From: an uncultured Christensenella sp.
Lineage (GTDB): Bacteria; Bacillota; Clostridia; Christensenellales; UBA3700
NCBI GenBank assembly: GCA_910576875.1
Contig: CAJTKI010000066.1
Span: 1-8,090, forward strand
Direction of reading: 5' to 3'
DNA length: 8,090 bases
Below the pieces are notes generated by a model. That model had not been told where the DNA came from. It saw nothing but the letters and a program-made list of their open reading frames with translations, and ran no database searches. Within the stretch, counting starts at the first letter, position 1. Each line of letters begins with the position of its first letter. A program made the position numbers and the translations under genes. This document shows positions 1 through 4,951 of this stretch, in pieces.

Positions 1-57
1 TAGAGCAACTGACTCTTAATCAGTGGGTCCAGAGTTCGAGTCTCTGAAGGTGCACCA
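1..57 (+). tRNA. tRNA-Lys (CUU), 5' part cut off by window edge
   Basis: The window begins inside the D-loop. The visible parts are the 3' side of the D-stem (GAGC), the anticodon stem ACTGA/TCAGT around loop CTCTTAA (anticodon CTT, lysine), a five-base variable loop, the T-stem CAGAG/CTCTG with loop TTCGAGT, the 3' acceptor strand AAGGTGC, discriminator A, and an encoded CCA at 55-57. The missing 5' acceptor strand should pair with AAGGTGC. A terminator follows within five bases, so this is the last gene of its transcript. Confidence 0.95.
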
Positions 58-61
58 TACG

Positions 62-99
62 CAACCTTATTCGAATACTATCGGGTAAGGTTGTTTTTT
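62..99 (+). terminator. Rho-independent terminator of the tRNA-Lys transcript
   Basis: An 8-bp perfect stem, CAACCTTA (62-69) with TAAGGTTG (86-93), encloses a 16-nt loop and is followed by TTTTTT at 94-99. It starts five bases after the tRNA CCA end. Confidence 0.88.
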
Positions 100-103
100 A
101 TTA

Positions 104-140
104 CGAAAAAACCGAACATATCGCATGAAGAGCAGTTCGG
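104..140 (-). terminator. Terminator of the minus-strand small membrane protein gene
   Basis: Read on the minus strand, CCGAAC (140-135) pairs with GTTCGG (117-112) across a 17-nt loop and is followed by a run of six T. It lies 35 bp past the stop codon of the gene at 175-513 and next to the convergent tRNA terminator. The stem is only 6 bp and the loop is large, so it is less strong than the tRNA terminator. Confidence 0.65.
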
Positions 141-174
141 CTATTCTATGCTAAATTGAAATTTACTTAGTGTT

Positions 175-513
175 TTACCAAATTATTTCACCATTATAGC
201 GAATCGAATTAAGGTCTGAAAAATATGATTTTACACCATAATATGGCGTAATCAACAAGCCGATAAAACAACCTGTGCCGATATGAAACCCTAATTTTAC
301 GCTATATTCCAAATTAGAATTTTTCATTTTATATGCAAAATATAAAATATCGGGCGGCAAAAAGAATATCCAAATACTACATACTATACAAGAAAAAATT
401 TTTTGGATCCCCCATTCCAACGATGTATCTAAAAAGAACAATATGATAAGAACGGCAACCAGAATTAAAGATACGACAAATGTGATTGTTTTACATTTTA
501 TCTGATTTTTCAT
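175..513 (-). CDS. Small integral membrane protein of unknown function (112 aa)
   Basis: I do not recognise a family. The protein has a short basic N-terminus (MKNQIKCK) and then three hydrophobic stretches at about residues 9-28, 37-58 and 72-90, so it is probably a three-helix inner-membrane protein. The start at 513 is supported by GGAG seven bases upstream on the minus strand and by a good sigma-A-type promoter 50-75 bp upstream. A terminator lies past the stop. It is therefore a complete single-gene transcription unit that points at the tRNA-Lys. Base composition is much richer in A and T (many AAA, ATA, TTT codons) than the genes right of position 1100. That is compatible with recent acquisition next to a tRNA gene, but I see no integrase or duplicated tRNA end. 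Confidence 0.72.
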   Translation of the reverse strand: MKNQIKCKTITFVVSLILVAVLIILFFLDTSLEWGIQKIFSCIVCSIWIFFLPPDILYFAYKMKNSNLEYSVKLGFHIGTGCFIGLLITPYYGVKSYFSDLNSIRYNGEIIW

Positions 514-561
514 AAAATTGCTCCGTTCAAATACTGTTTATCTCACAATTTGAGTAAATTT

Positions 562-589
562 ATTATAGCATAAGCTATACGATTTTCAA
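562..589 (-). promoter_or_regulatory. Sigma-A-type promoter for the small membrane protein gene
   Basis: On the minus strand, TTGAAA (589-584) is followed after 16 bp by a perfect TATAAT (567-562). Transcription would start near position 555, giving a leader of about 40 nt before the ATG at 513 with its GGAG site. A short inverted repeat, CTCA/TGAG at 542-554, lies at the predicted start of the transcript and could be an operator, but this is only inference. Confidence 0.75.
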
Positions 590-1056
590 CCATATAACAC
601 CGTCCAAAATAAAATGGCGCTATGGCGAGCGTTCCACCCCAAAAGAAACAGGTTAAGGGGTAAAGGACGAAAGATAGGGGTGTTTGAAATGATGAGAGGG
701 CGGGGCTTGATATAACAAGCGCGCCGCTTAGCGGTGCAAAAAGCATTTAGCATGACTGTTCGCAAGTTTGGGAAGCCGACAATAAAGCAAAAGGGCAACA
801 AATGTAGAAGGTGATAACGGATCTTTGTGAAATTGCTATTTTTATCTATTGGAATAAAAGTATGTTCTTTCTTTACGGCGTAGCTTGACGTAGCAATGCT
901 ATTTCAACGCATTCGTTAGGCGGAACATTGTAGGCGCAAAGGACGTTTTGTACGCTATGATTTGCTATTCCGATTGGTTGTCGCAGATGGTTGTAAATGC
1001 GATCGGCAACTGTGGGGATGCATGCGTTGAGACGTTTTTTGCTGCGGCAAGCGCCG
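590..1056. other. Gene-poor stretch between the small membrane protein and the DUF3795 gene
   Basis: I see no convincing gene here. Minus-strand open frames at 543-746 and 586-801 overlap each other and have no ribosome binding site. Frames at 873-1073 (minus) and 948-1139 (plus) also lack start signals, and the plus one runs into the start of the next gene. The stretch does hold a GC-rich hairpin at 721-737 (GCGCCGC, loop TTA, GCGGTGC, with one G-T pair) and a short perfect inverted repeat TAGCA-A-TGCTA at 891-901. It could be an intergenic repeat or the residue of lost genes. Confidence 0.5.
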
Positions 1057-1085
1057 TTGACGGAATCGCGCAAATACGGTATACT
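1057..1085 (+). promoter_or_regulatory. Sigma-A-type promoter for the DUF3795-type gene
   Basis: TTGACG (1057-1062) and TATACT (1080-1085) are separated by exactly 17 bp, each with five of six consensus bases. Transcription would begin near 1092, followed closely by the ribosome binding site AAAGGGAG at 1101 and the ATG at 1118, so the leader is short. Confidence 0.82.
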
Positions 1086-1117
1086 GTATCACGAAGTACG
1101 AAAGGGAGAGATCGAAG

Positions 1118-1621
1118 ATGGAGCGGCAAGCGATTCTAGATGCCATTGCGCCGTGCGCGTTGTGTTGTTATACGTGTCCTGCGAAAAAGGACGGTATTCT
1201 TGCGCAAACCGCGCGGACCTTGTACAAGTATCATGAAGGGTATTGCGCGTTTCTACGCAGTGCTTTGCCGAAAAGATGCAAGAGAATTTGCAAGGCGGAA
1301 TCCGTCTTTCTCGATCGGTTGGAACAAAAGGCGCAAGCGTCTTGCAACGGTTGCAGAGACGGCGAACGCGGCAAATATTGTATCCGAAATTGTTTTGTAT
1401 CGGCATGTGCGGCGGAGCACGGTGTAGATTTTTGCGGAGAGTGCGACGAATTTCCATGCGACAAGGGCAAGGAATTGTTTGCGCGTTCCGAGCGCGTTTT
1501 GGAAGATTGGTTGGCGGGCAACGAGCGGATTCGGGCGGTAGGCGCGCAGCGATATTATGAAGAAGTCATATCGCGCTCGCATTATGCGTCGTTTGCGCAA
1601 GATGCAGACGGACAACGGTGA
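1118..1621 (+). CDS. Cysteine-rich DUF3795-type protein (167 aa)
   Basis: The protein starts with a CxxCCxxC cluster (Cys13, 16, 17, 20, in the context APCALCCYTCPAKKDGIL). It has further cysteines at 43, 54 and 58, then CxxC at 76/79, C88, C92 and C97, and a final set at 106, 109 and 114 ending in FCGECDEFPC. This layout and the CGLC..CPA and C.EFPC-like signatures match the DUF3795 group of small bacterial proteins, whose function is unknown; the cysteines probably bind zinc or an iron-sulfur centre (inference). The C-terminus (115-167) is helical and lacks cysteine. The start has AAAGGGAG nine bases upstream and a strong promoter before that. The gene is followed after 113 bp by the GNAT gene on the same strand. 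No signal peptide or membrane segment is visible, so it is probably cytoplasmic. Confidence 0.85.
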   Translation: MERQAILDAIAPCALCCYTCPAKKDGILAQTARTLYKYHEGYCAFLRSALPKRCKRICKAESVFLDRLEQKAQASCNGCRDGERGKYCIRNCFVSACAAEHGVDFCGECDEFPCDKGKELFARSERVLEDWLAGNERIRAVGAQRYYEEVISRSHYASFAQDADGQR

Positions 1622-1669
1622 CCGTTGCGGGATATGCGCGGATCATGTCGGCGCCGTTGTTCGGCACGG

Positions 1670-1699
1670 TTGCGCCGAATCGGCGCGCCGTCGGATAAT
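1670..1699 (+). promoter_or_regulatory. Possible weak promoter with an embedded palindrome, upstream of the GNAT gene
   Basis: TTGCGC (1670-1675) and GATAAT (1694-1699) are 18 bp apart; the -10 matches five of six consensus bases but the -35 only three. A perfect interrupted palindrome, GCGCCGA-A-TCGGCGC (1672-1686), overlaps the -35 and fills much of the spacer. It may be an operator or simply an RNA hairpin in a read-through transcript from the upstream promoter. Confidence 0.35.
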
Positions 1700-1734
1700 C
1701 GTCCCGAGCGGGAAGATACAAAAGGAGAAAAATC

Positions 1735-2175
1735 ATGCGATTGCAGATCAAACGTTTTGCGCAGTTGAGCGCATCGGAGCTGTATGCGATCTTGCAAGCG
1801 AGAATCGACGTGTTCGTCGTCGAACAAAATTGCGCGTATCGGGATGCAGACGGATTGGACCGCGATGCGTATCATTTGTTTTACACGGACGACGACGGCG
1901 CGGTCGCCGCATATTTGCGCGTATTCTATAAGGCGGACGCACCGAAGACCGCGCAGATCGGCAGGGTGTTGACCATCAAGCGCGGGATCGGATTGGGAGA
2001 AAAACTGTTGCGCGACGCGGCGCGCTTTGCCAAAGAGACGATGCGGGCGGAGACGCTGTATTGCGAAGCCCAGACATATGCGACGGGATTTTATCGTAAA
2101 ATCGGACTGGAAATCGTCTCGGAGCCGTACTTGGAAGACGGAATTCCGCACGTGAAGATGATGTGCGCGTTGTAG
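1735..2175 (+). CDS. elaA: ElaA-like GNAT family N-acetyltransferase (146 aa)
   Basis: Residues 13-50 (ELYAILQARIDVFVVEQ, then CAYRDADGLD and H47) carry the typical ElaA signature of an LRxxVFVVEQ-like helix followed by YxDxDGxD. Residues 75-92 form GNAT motif A (IGRVLTIKRGIGLGEKLL), where RGIGLG at 83-88 is the acetyl-CoA pyrophosphate-binding loop. Near the C-terminus AQTYATGFYRKIGLE and the ending DGIPHVKM are also characteristic. The length is close to the usual 150 residues. The start follows AAAGGAG after a short gap. The acceptor substrate of ElaA-type enzymes is not established, so only acetyl transfer from acetyl-CoA can be stated. It lies downstream of the DUF3795 gene and 11 bp before the mutM relic, which suggests that elaA and mutM were once co-transcribed. 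Confidence 0.88.
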   Translation: MRLQIKRFAQLSASELYAILQARIDVFVVEQNCAYRDADGLDRDAYHLFYTDDDGAVAAYLRVFYKADAPKTAQIGRVLTIKRGIGLGEKLLRDAARFAKETMRAETLYCEAQTYATGFYRKIGLEIVSEPYLEDGIPHVKMMCAL

Positions 2176-2186
2176 CGGAAAATTAC

Positions 2187-2373
2187 ATATCCGAATTGCC
2201 GGAAGTGCAAACCGTGCGCACCGTACGGGCGACAGGTAGCCCCATGACGGTTGCGATCCGCAATGTCAGCGTCGTCGCGCATCCGGGCGCGGAGCGGTTT
2301 GCCAACCATTGCGCGGACAGATATTTGCGGATGCACCGCGTCCGGAAAAGTTGTTGTCCTTACGATCGGCGAG
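2187..2373 (+). pseudogene. mutM: Decayed formamidopyrimidine-DNA glycosylase (mutM/fpg) N-terminal fragment
   Basis: Eleven bases after the GNAT stop codon, the frame beginning at 2187 reads ISELPEVQTVRTVRA, which is the signature N-terminus of Fpg/MutM (normally MPELPEV-TVR). The start ATG is replaced by ATA and the next codon is TCC, so the catalytic N-terminal proline is serine. The reading continues as VAIRNVSVVAHPGAERF and ADRYLRMHRV, then shifts: dropping one C of the pair at 2342-2343 restores GKVVVLTIGE, matching the family's RGKYLLFxL strand. Beyond about 2373 I find no clear Fpg sequence, and no helix-two-turn-helix or zinc-finger end; only 200 bp remain before the next gene, against roughly 800 bp for a full gene. 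A possible trace of the later SDEFxxxxxxxRI segment is seen near 2389-2430 but is not secure. MutM removes 8-oxoguanine from DNA; this copy should be dead. Confidence 0.62.
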
Positions 2374-2493
2374 CGGCGTGACGGTGCGTTTTCGGACGAC
2401 GAATTGCCTGACGGTCGGCGGCTGATGCAGCGTATCTTGTCCGCGCTGTCGACGCCGAAAGCATTCGGAGCGCATGCGGGGCGTCGCGTACGG

Positions 2494-2522
2494 TTGCGAA
2501 CGGCGGACCTTTGTGCTATGAT
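2494..2522 (+). promoter_or_regulatory. Sigma-A-type promoter for the two-helix membrane protein gene
   Basis: TTGCGA (2494-2499) and TATGAT (2517-2522) are 17 bp apart, with four and five of six consensus bases. Transcription would begin near 2529, about 47 nt before the ATG at 2576, with AGGAAGGA at 2559-2566 as ribosome binding site. Confidence 0.7.
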
Positions 2523-2575
2523 AAATAACAGTCGGAGCGACCCGAATCGCTGCGGCATAGGAAGGATGCGAGCAA

Positions 2576-3478
2576 ATGCGGAATTTTGAGAAAAATCTCA
2601 GATTGCAAAAGAAGATGCGATTGTACTTGGACAAATCCGTCGATCGCATACGGTCCGGCGCGGGGCTTTTGCCTGTAGAGCGCATGCAGGGCGACGAAAC
2701 GGCGGTGCGGACGGTACGGGATGCGTATGAAGAGATTCGCACGATTTACGGTAGATATTATCCGCAATACAAGTCCAAGGGGTATCCGTGGGTATTTGCG
2801 ATTCCGTTTTGGGCGGTGTCGTTGATGTTGGCGGCGTTTGGGATCGGATTGTTGTGCGGCGGCGTAATCGGACCTGCCGTTGTCATGCGCATCGGATCGT
2901 TTGCGTCGGTATTTACGACGGTCGGCTTTTTCGTCGCCGTCTTTATGCACAGACAGGATGTGTTGGAGGTATGGTTTGAAAAATGCGACGGACGTACGGT
3001 CACCGTATATCTGAAAGATTCCTATTTGACTGCGGTCGCGTTCGGCGGCGGAGATGTGTACTTGGACGGCGGAGAAGATTGGTTCGCCGGCAACGAGGCG
3101 TATTTTATGGAGGATTGCGCATTGTTTTCGCAGCTGGTCGGGGAGTTGTCGATCCAAACGCGCGCACGCGGAGAAACGCGAATCGAGACGCGACATTCGA
3201 TCGATGGGGCGGATGGCTCCGGATCCGAACGCAGGCGCGGCGTGTCGGCGCGCATGTCTTTGCGCGACGGCAAACCCGTGTATCTGGAATACTATCCGAT
3301 CGGAATCGACAATGCCGGCATGCGGATTCGATCCGCGCGTCCCAAGCGACTGGAAATCATCGAAATCAACGGCGAGCAAGCGGCGGAAGTTCCGATTTCG
3401 TTCCGATCCTTTTGCGAAGCGCACGGCATTTATCCGCCCGAAGAGACGGAGAATCTGCGTTATGTAGATGAATTTTGA
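2576..3478 (+). CDS. Membrane protein of unknown function with two transmembrane helices (300 aa)
   Basis: I do not recognise a family. Residues 1-68 are charged and probably helical (EKNLRLQKKMRLYLDKSVDRI, later RDAYEEIRTIYGRYY). Two hydrophobic stretches at about 72-97 and 102-124 form a likely hairpin in the membrane with a short connecting turn. Residues 125-300 are soluble and rich in beta-type sequence, with a low-complexity charged linker near 198-222 (GADGSGSERRR). There is no signal peptide, so both ends probably face the cytoplasm. The start is backed by AGGAAGGA nine bases upstream and by a good promoter. The gene replaces the missing 3' part of mutM upstream and converges with the lipoprotein gene downstream, sharing the hairpin at 3507-3534 with it. 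That hairpin has no T-run on the plus strand, so termination of this gene is unclear. Confidence 0.8.
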   Translation: MRNFEKNLRLQKKMRLYLDKSVDRIRSGAGLLPVERMQGDETAVRTVRDAYEEIRTIYGRYYPQYKSKGYPWVFAIPFWAVSLMLAAFGIGLLCGGVIGPAVVMRIGSFASVFTTVGFFVAVFMHRQDVLEVWFEKCDGRTVTVYLKDSYLTAVAFGGGDVYLDGGEDWFAGNEAYFMEDCALFSQLVGELSIQTRARGETRIETRHSIDGADGSGSERRRGVSARMSLRDGKPVYLEYYPIGIDNAGMRIRSARPKRLEIIEINGEQAAEVPISFRSFCEAHGIYPPEETENLRYVDEF

Positions 3479-3500
3479 CGGACTTCGTATCCGTTTATTT

Positions 3501-3534
3501 CGAAAAAAGAGCGATCCGCATGCGGGTCGCTCTT
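3501..3534 (-). terminator. Strong terminator of the lipoprotein gene, shared hairpin with the convergent gene
   Basis: AAGAGCGA (3507-3514) pairs with TCGCTCTT (3527-3534), and the stem extends inward through one G-T pair and CCG/CGG around a small loop. On the minus strand it is followed by TTTTTTCG. It lies 31 bp past the lipoprotein stop codon. On the plus strand the hairpin is not followed by T-residues, so it is an effective terminator only for the minus strand. Confidence 0.88.
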
Positions 3535-3565
3535 GCGATATATTGCCGAAGTGGCGGACGGCGAA

Positions 3566-4498
3566 TCAGAGATTCGGACGTTCGGACGCGTCGAGCTCGT
3601 ATGCGCTCGGGGTGTAGTCGAATGTGCTCTTGCAGTACTGGCGGCAGGAAAGTTTGATCGCGCCACGCGCGCCTTGATAGCTTTCCAGACGGCGATAGTA
3701 CGTCATGCGCAGTTTGCCGTCGATCATTTTGACGCGGAATTCCAGCAGCGTTTCCGTTTCCATATGGAATTTGCCGTTTGCATCCGCGCCGGTATTGCGG
3801 ATAAATTCGTCGCGCGCTTCGGACTGGGTCGAGTTCATGCGCTCGTCCGAGCAATCCAGCGTGATCGTAAACAGATATTCGTCGTCGTGCACATAGACCG
3901 TATCGTCGTGGTTGGCGCTCAAATACGCGCGATCGGATAGATCGTACGTCGTGATGTGCGTGCGGATTCGACTTGCTTCGAGCGCGTCTTCCGATTGGGA
4001 ATAGGTCGATTCGTTCCAGTCCGCCCAAGATACGACGCGGAAAATCTCGTCGCCGCTGCCTTGGTTGGGGACGTTGTCGGGATCGTCGTCCATGACGACC
4101 CGATAATAGACGTCGTCGCCCGTACGGTTGTAAAATTTGTTGGCGTCGTTTTCGCGTCCCATGCCGGTGCCGACTTTGACTTCCTGCTTATAGACGTAGT
4201 CGGGACTGACTTTGAACGCGGTATACGTGGATTGCGTCGCGGCGACCGCGCTGAGCGTGCGCGCCTCAAATCCGAAATACTCGGTGCGCAGATAGCTGTC
4301 CGTCTTCCACGTGTCGATGACGTCGAGCATAAGCGCATATGCGGAGCGGAACTCTTCGCCTTCGGCGGCTTTGAGTCCTTTGTAATCGGTCGGCGTAAAA
4401 TCGTCCGGATTCAGATCGCCGCCGCATGCGGTCAGCAAGACCGTGCAACAGAGCAGTGCGGCGCACAGCGTTGCGAGTATCGAAAAACGTCGTTTCAT
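3566..4498 (-). CDS. Putative lipoprotein of unknown function (310 aa)
   Basis: The start at 4498 is chosen over an upstream in-frame ATG at 4585 because AAGGGGGG lies a few bases before it and because it gives a textbook lipoprotein signal: MKRRF, a hydrophobic core at about 6-22, and the lipobox LLTAC with the lipidated Cys25 followed by GG. The upstream ATG would also lie upstream of the predicted transcription start. After cleavage the protein should be anchored on the outer face of the cytoplasmic membrane. The mature part is strongly acidic (runs such as MDDDPDN and NHDDTVYVHDDE) and rich in Tyr and Thr, with Cys216, 285 and 289 also present. No domain is recognised. A periodic beta-strand pattern (FKVSPDYVYKQEV, YLFTITLDC, TLLEFRVKMIDGKLRMTYY) suggests a lipid- or ligand-binding beta fold of the LolA or LppX kind, which is only a guess. 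It is a single-gene unit with its own promoter and terminator. Confidence 0.85.
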   Translation of the reverse strand: MKRRFSILATLCAALLCCTVLLTACGGDLNPDDFTPTDYKGLKAAEGEEFRSAYALMLDVIDTWKTDSYLRTEYFGFEARTLSAVAATQSTYTAFKVSPDYVYKQEVKVGTGMGRENDANKFYNRTGDDVYYRVVMDDDPDNVPNQGSGDEIFRVVSWADWNESTYSQSEDALEASRIRTHITTYDLSDRAYLSANHDDTVYVHDDEYLFTITLDCSDERMNSTQSEARDEFIRNTGADANGKFHMETETLLEFRVKMIDGKLRMTYYRRLESYQGARGAIKLSCRQYCKSTFDYTPSAYELDASERPNL

Positions 4499-4525
4499 GA
4501 CAATCCCCCCTTGGATCGAAACTTC

Positions 4526-4541
4526 GGGCAAATGCTTGCCC
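4526..4541 (-). other. Hairpin at the 5' end of the lipoprotein mRNA
   Basis: GGGCAA (4526-4531) and TTGCCC (4536-4541) form a perfect 6-bp stem with loop ATGC. The predicted transcription start on the minus strand is close to 4543, so the mRNA would begin with this stem-loop. Such 5' hairpins usually protect messages from decay; a regulatory role is possible but not shown. Confidence 0.6.
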
Positions 4542-4549
4542 ATGTTTCC

Positions 4550-4578
4550 ATTTAAGCATACGTTTCTTGGTTTGTCAA
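4550..4578 (-). promoter_or_regulatory. Promoter of the lipoprotein gene
   Basis: On the minus strand a perfect TTGACA (4578-4573) is followed after 17 bp by TTAAAT (4555-4550), which matches four of six -10 bases. The transcript would begin near 4543, about 45 nt before the ATG at 4498. Confidence 0.72.
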
Positions 4579-4580
4579 TG

Positions 4581-4592
4581 CGCAAATTTGCG
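4581..4592. promoter_or_regulatory. Perfect 12-bp palindrome next to the lipoprotein promoter
   Basis: CGCAAATTTGCG is a perfect palindrome located two bases upstream of the -35 hexamer of the lipoprotein promoter. Position and symmetry suit an activator or repressor site. No regulator is encoded nearby, so the assignment is inference. Confidence 0.45.
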
Positions 4593-4705
4593 ATATGTGT
4601 TCGTTATTTATTTGACGAGCCGAAAACGAGCGTTTGCCCGCCTTTCAAATGGGCGTTTGACAGCGGATTTCGGGCGATCGCTCGTCCAATTCTGCGCAAA
4701 AGATC

Positions 4706-4811
4706 GGTGGATAACCGACCGCAATTGTGGATAAGTCTGTGGATAAACGGGCTATTTTGCCCGATATTTCGAAAAAAACCAAAAAAACCGCGGGATTTCC
4801 GATGTGGAAAA
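4706..4811. promoter_or_regulatory. Cluster of four DnaA-box-like sites in one orientation
   Basis: TGTGGATAA, the reverse complement of the consensus DnaA box TTATCCACA, occurs perfectly at 4726-4734 and 4738-4746. One-mismatch copies are at 4706-4714 (GGTGGATAA) and 4803-4811 (TGTGGAAAA). All four point the same way. Between the third and fourth boxes are a hairpin CGGGC-TATTTT-GCCCG (4748-4763) and two A-tracts (4772-4789). The cluster lies in the divergent gap between the lipoprotein gene and purE, about 140 bp or less from the purE promoter. It could be a DnaA-controlled regulatory region, a DnaA-titration site or part of a replication origin; dnaA and dnaN are not in the window. Confidence 0.6.
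4772..4789. repeat. Tandem A-tract repeat, two copies of AAAAAAACC
   Basis: Two 9-bp units of seven A followed by CC stand directly in tandem. A-tracts close to helical phase usually bend DNA. The repeat lies between DnaA-box-like sites and upstream of the purE promoter. Confidence 0.75.
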
Positions 4812-4859
4812 ACGCGCTGCGAAATCGAGAAAATTTTATCCGATTTTAAGGTTTTTCGC

Positions 4860-4888
4860 TTGCCCGTTTCGGGCGGATATGGTATAGT
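4860..4888 (+). promoter_or_regulatory. Promoter of the purine operon
   Basis: TTGCCC (4860-4865) and TATAGT (4883-4888) are 17 bp apart. A second TATAGT follows at 4894-4899, 11 bp later, without a matching -35. An inverted repeat GCCCG-TTT-CGGGC (4862-4874) overlaps the -35 and the start of the spacer and could be a repressor site. I did not find a clear PurBox of the Bacillus PurR type. Confidence 0.62.
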
Positions 4889-4909
4889 GACAGTATAGTT
4901 TTCGGATAG

Positions 4910-4936
4910 GCGTCCGCGTTGCGAATCGGCGGGCGC
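4910..4936 (+). other. Leader hairpin directly before the purE ribosome binding site
   Basis: GCGTCCGC (4910-4917) pairs with GCGGGCGC (4929-4936) over 8 bp with one G-U pair and an 11-nt loop. Its 3' foot ends two bases before the ribosome binding site AAAGGAG (4939-4945). The leader is only about 55 nt long, too short for a purine (guanine/adenine) or ZTP riboswitch, and no core of either is visible. Confidence 0.6.
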
Positions 4937-4951
4937 GCAAAGGAGTCGGAT

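Noticed and set aside
520..555. On the minus strand AATTGTGAG just upstream of the membrane protein gene resembles half of the lac operator
   Set aside because: Only nine bases match, the other half-site does not fit, and no LacI-family gene is in the window. It is most likely coincidence.
1..600. Attachment-site duplication of the tRNA-Lys 3' end
   Set aside because: I looked for a second copy of the T-arm and acceptor sequence in the window and saw none, and there is no integrase.
904..1030. 9-bp inverted repeat TCAACGCAT (904-912) and ATGCGTTGA (1022-1030)
   Set aside because: With 109 bp between the arms, an exact 9-bp match is expected by chance many times in a window of this size, and no element fits between the arms.
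873..1139. Short open frames on both strands (873-1073 minus, 948-1139 plus)
   Set aside because: No ribosome binding sites, no recognisable protein, and the plus frame overlaps the promoter and start of the well-supported gene at 1118.
2251..2589. Plus-strand open frame of 112 codons ahead of the membrane protein gene
   Set aside because: Its middle part is the second frame of the broken mutM and its end overlaps the promoter, ribosome site and start of the next gene, so it is not an independent gene.
2091..3424. Long minus-strand open frames opposite the GNAT, mutM-relic and membrane protein genes
   Set aside because: They are antisense shadows caused by GC-rich codons; they lack start signals and have the arginine- and serine-rich composition typical of such shadows.
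4499..4585. Earlier ATG at 4585 as start of the lipoprotein
   Set aside because: It would add 29 residues before a perfect lipoprotein signal peptide, has no ribosome binding site, and lies upstream of the predicted transcription start.
4889..4951. Purine or ZTP riboswitch in the purE leader
   Set aside because: The leader is only about 60 nt and shows neither the paired-loop core of the purine riboswitch nor the conserved pseudoknot elements of the ZTP class.
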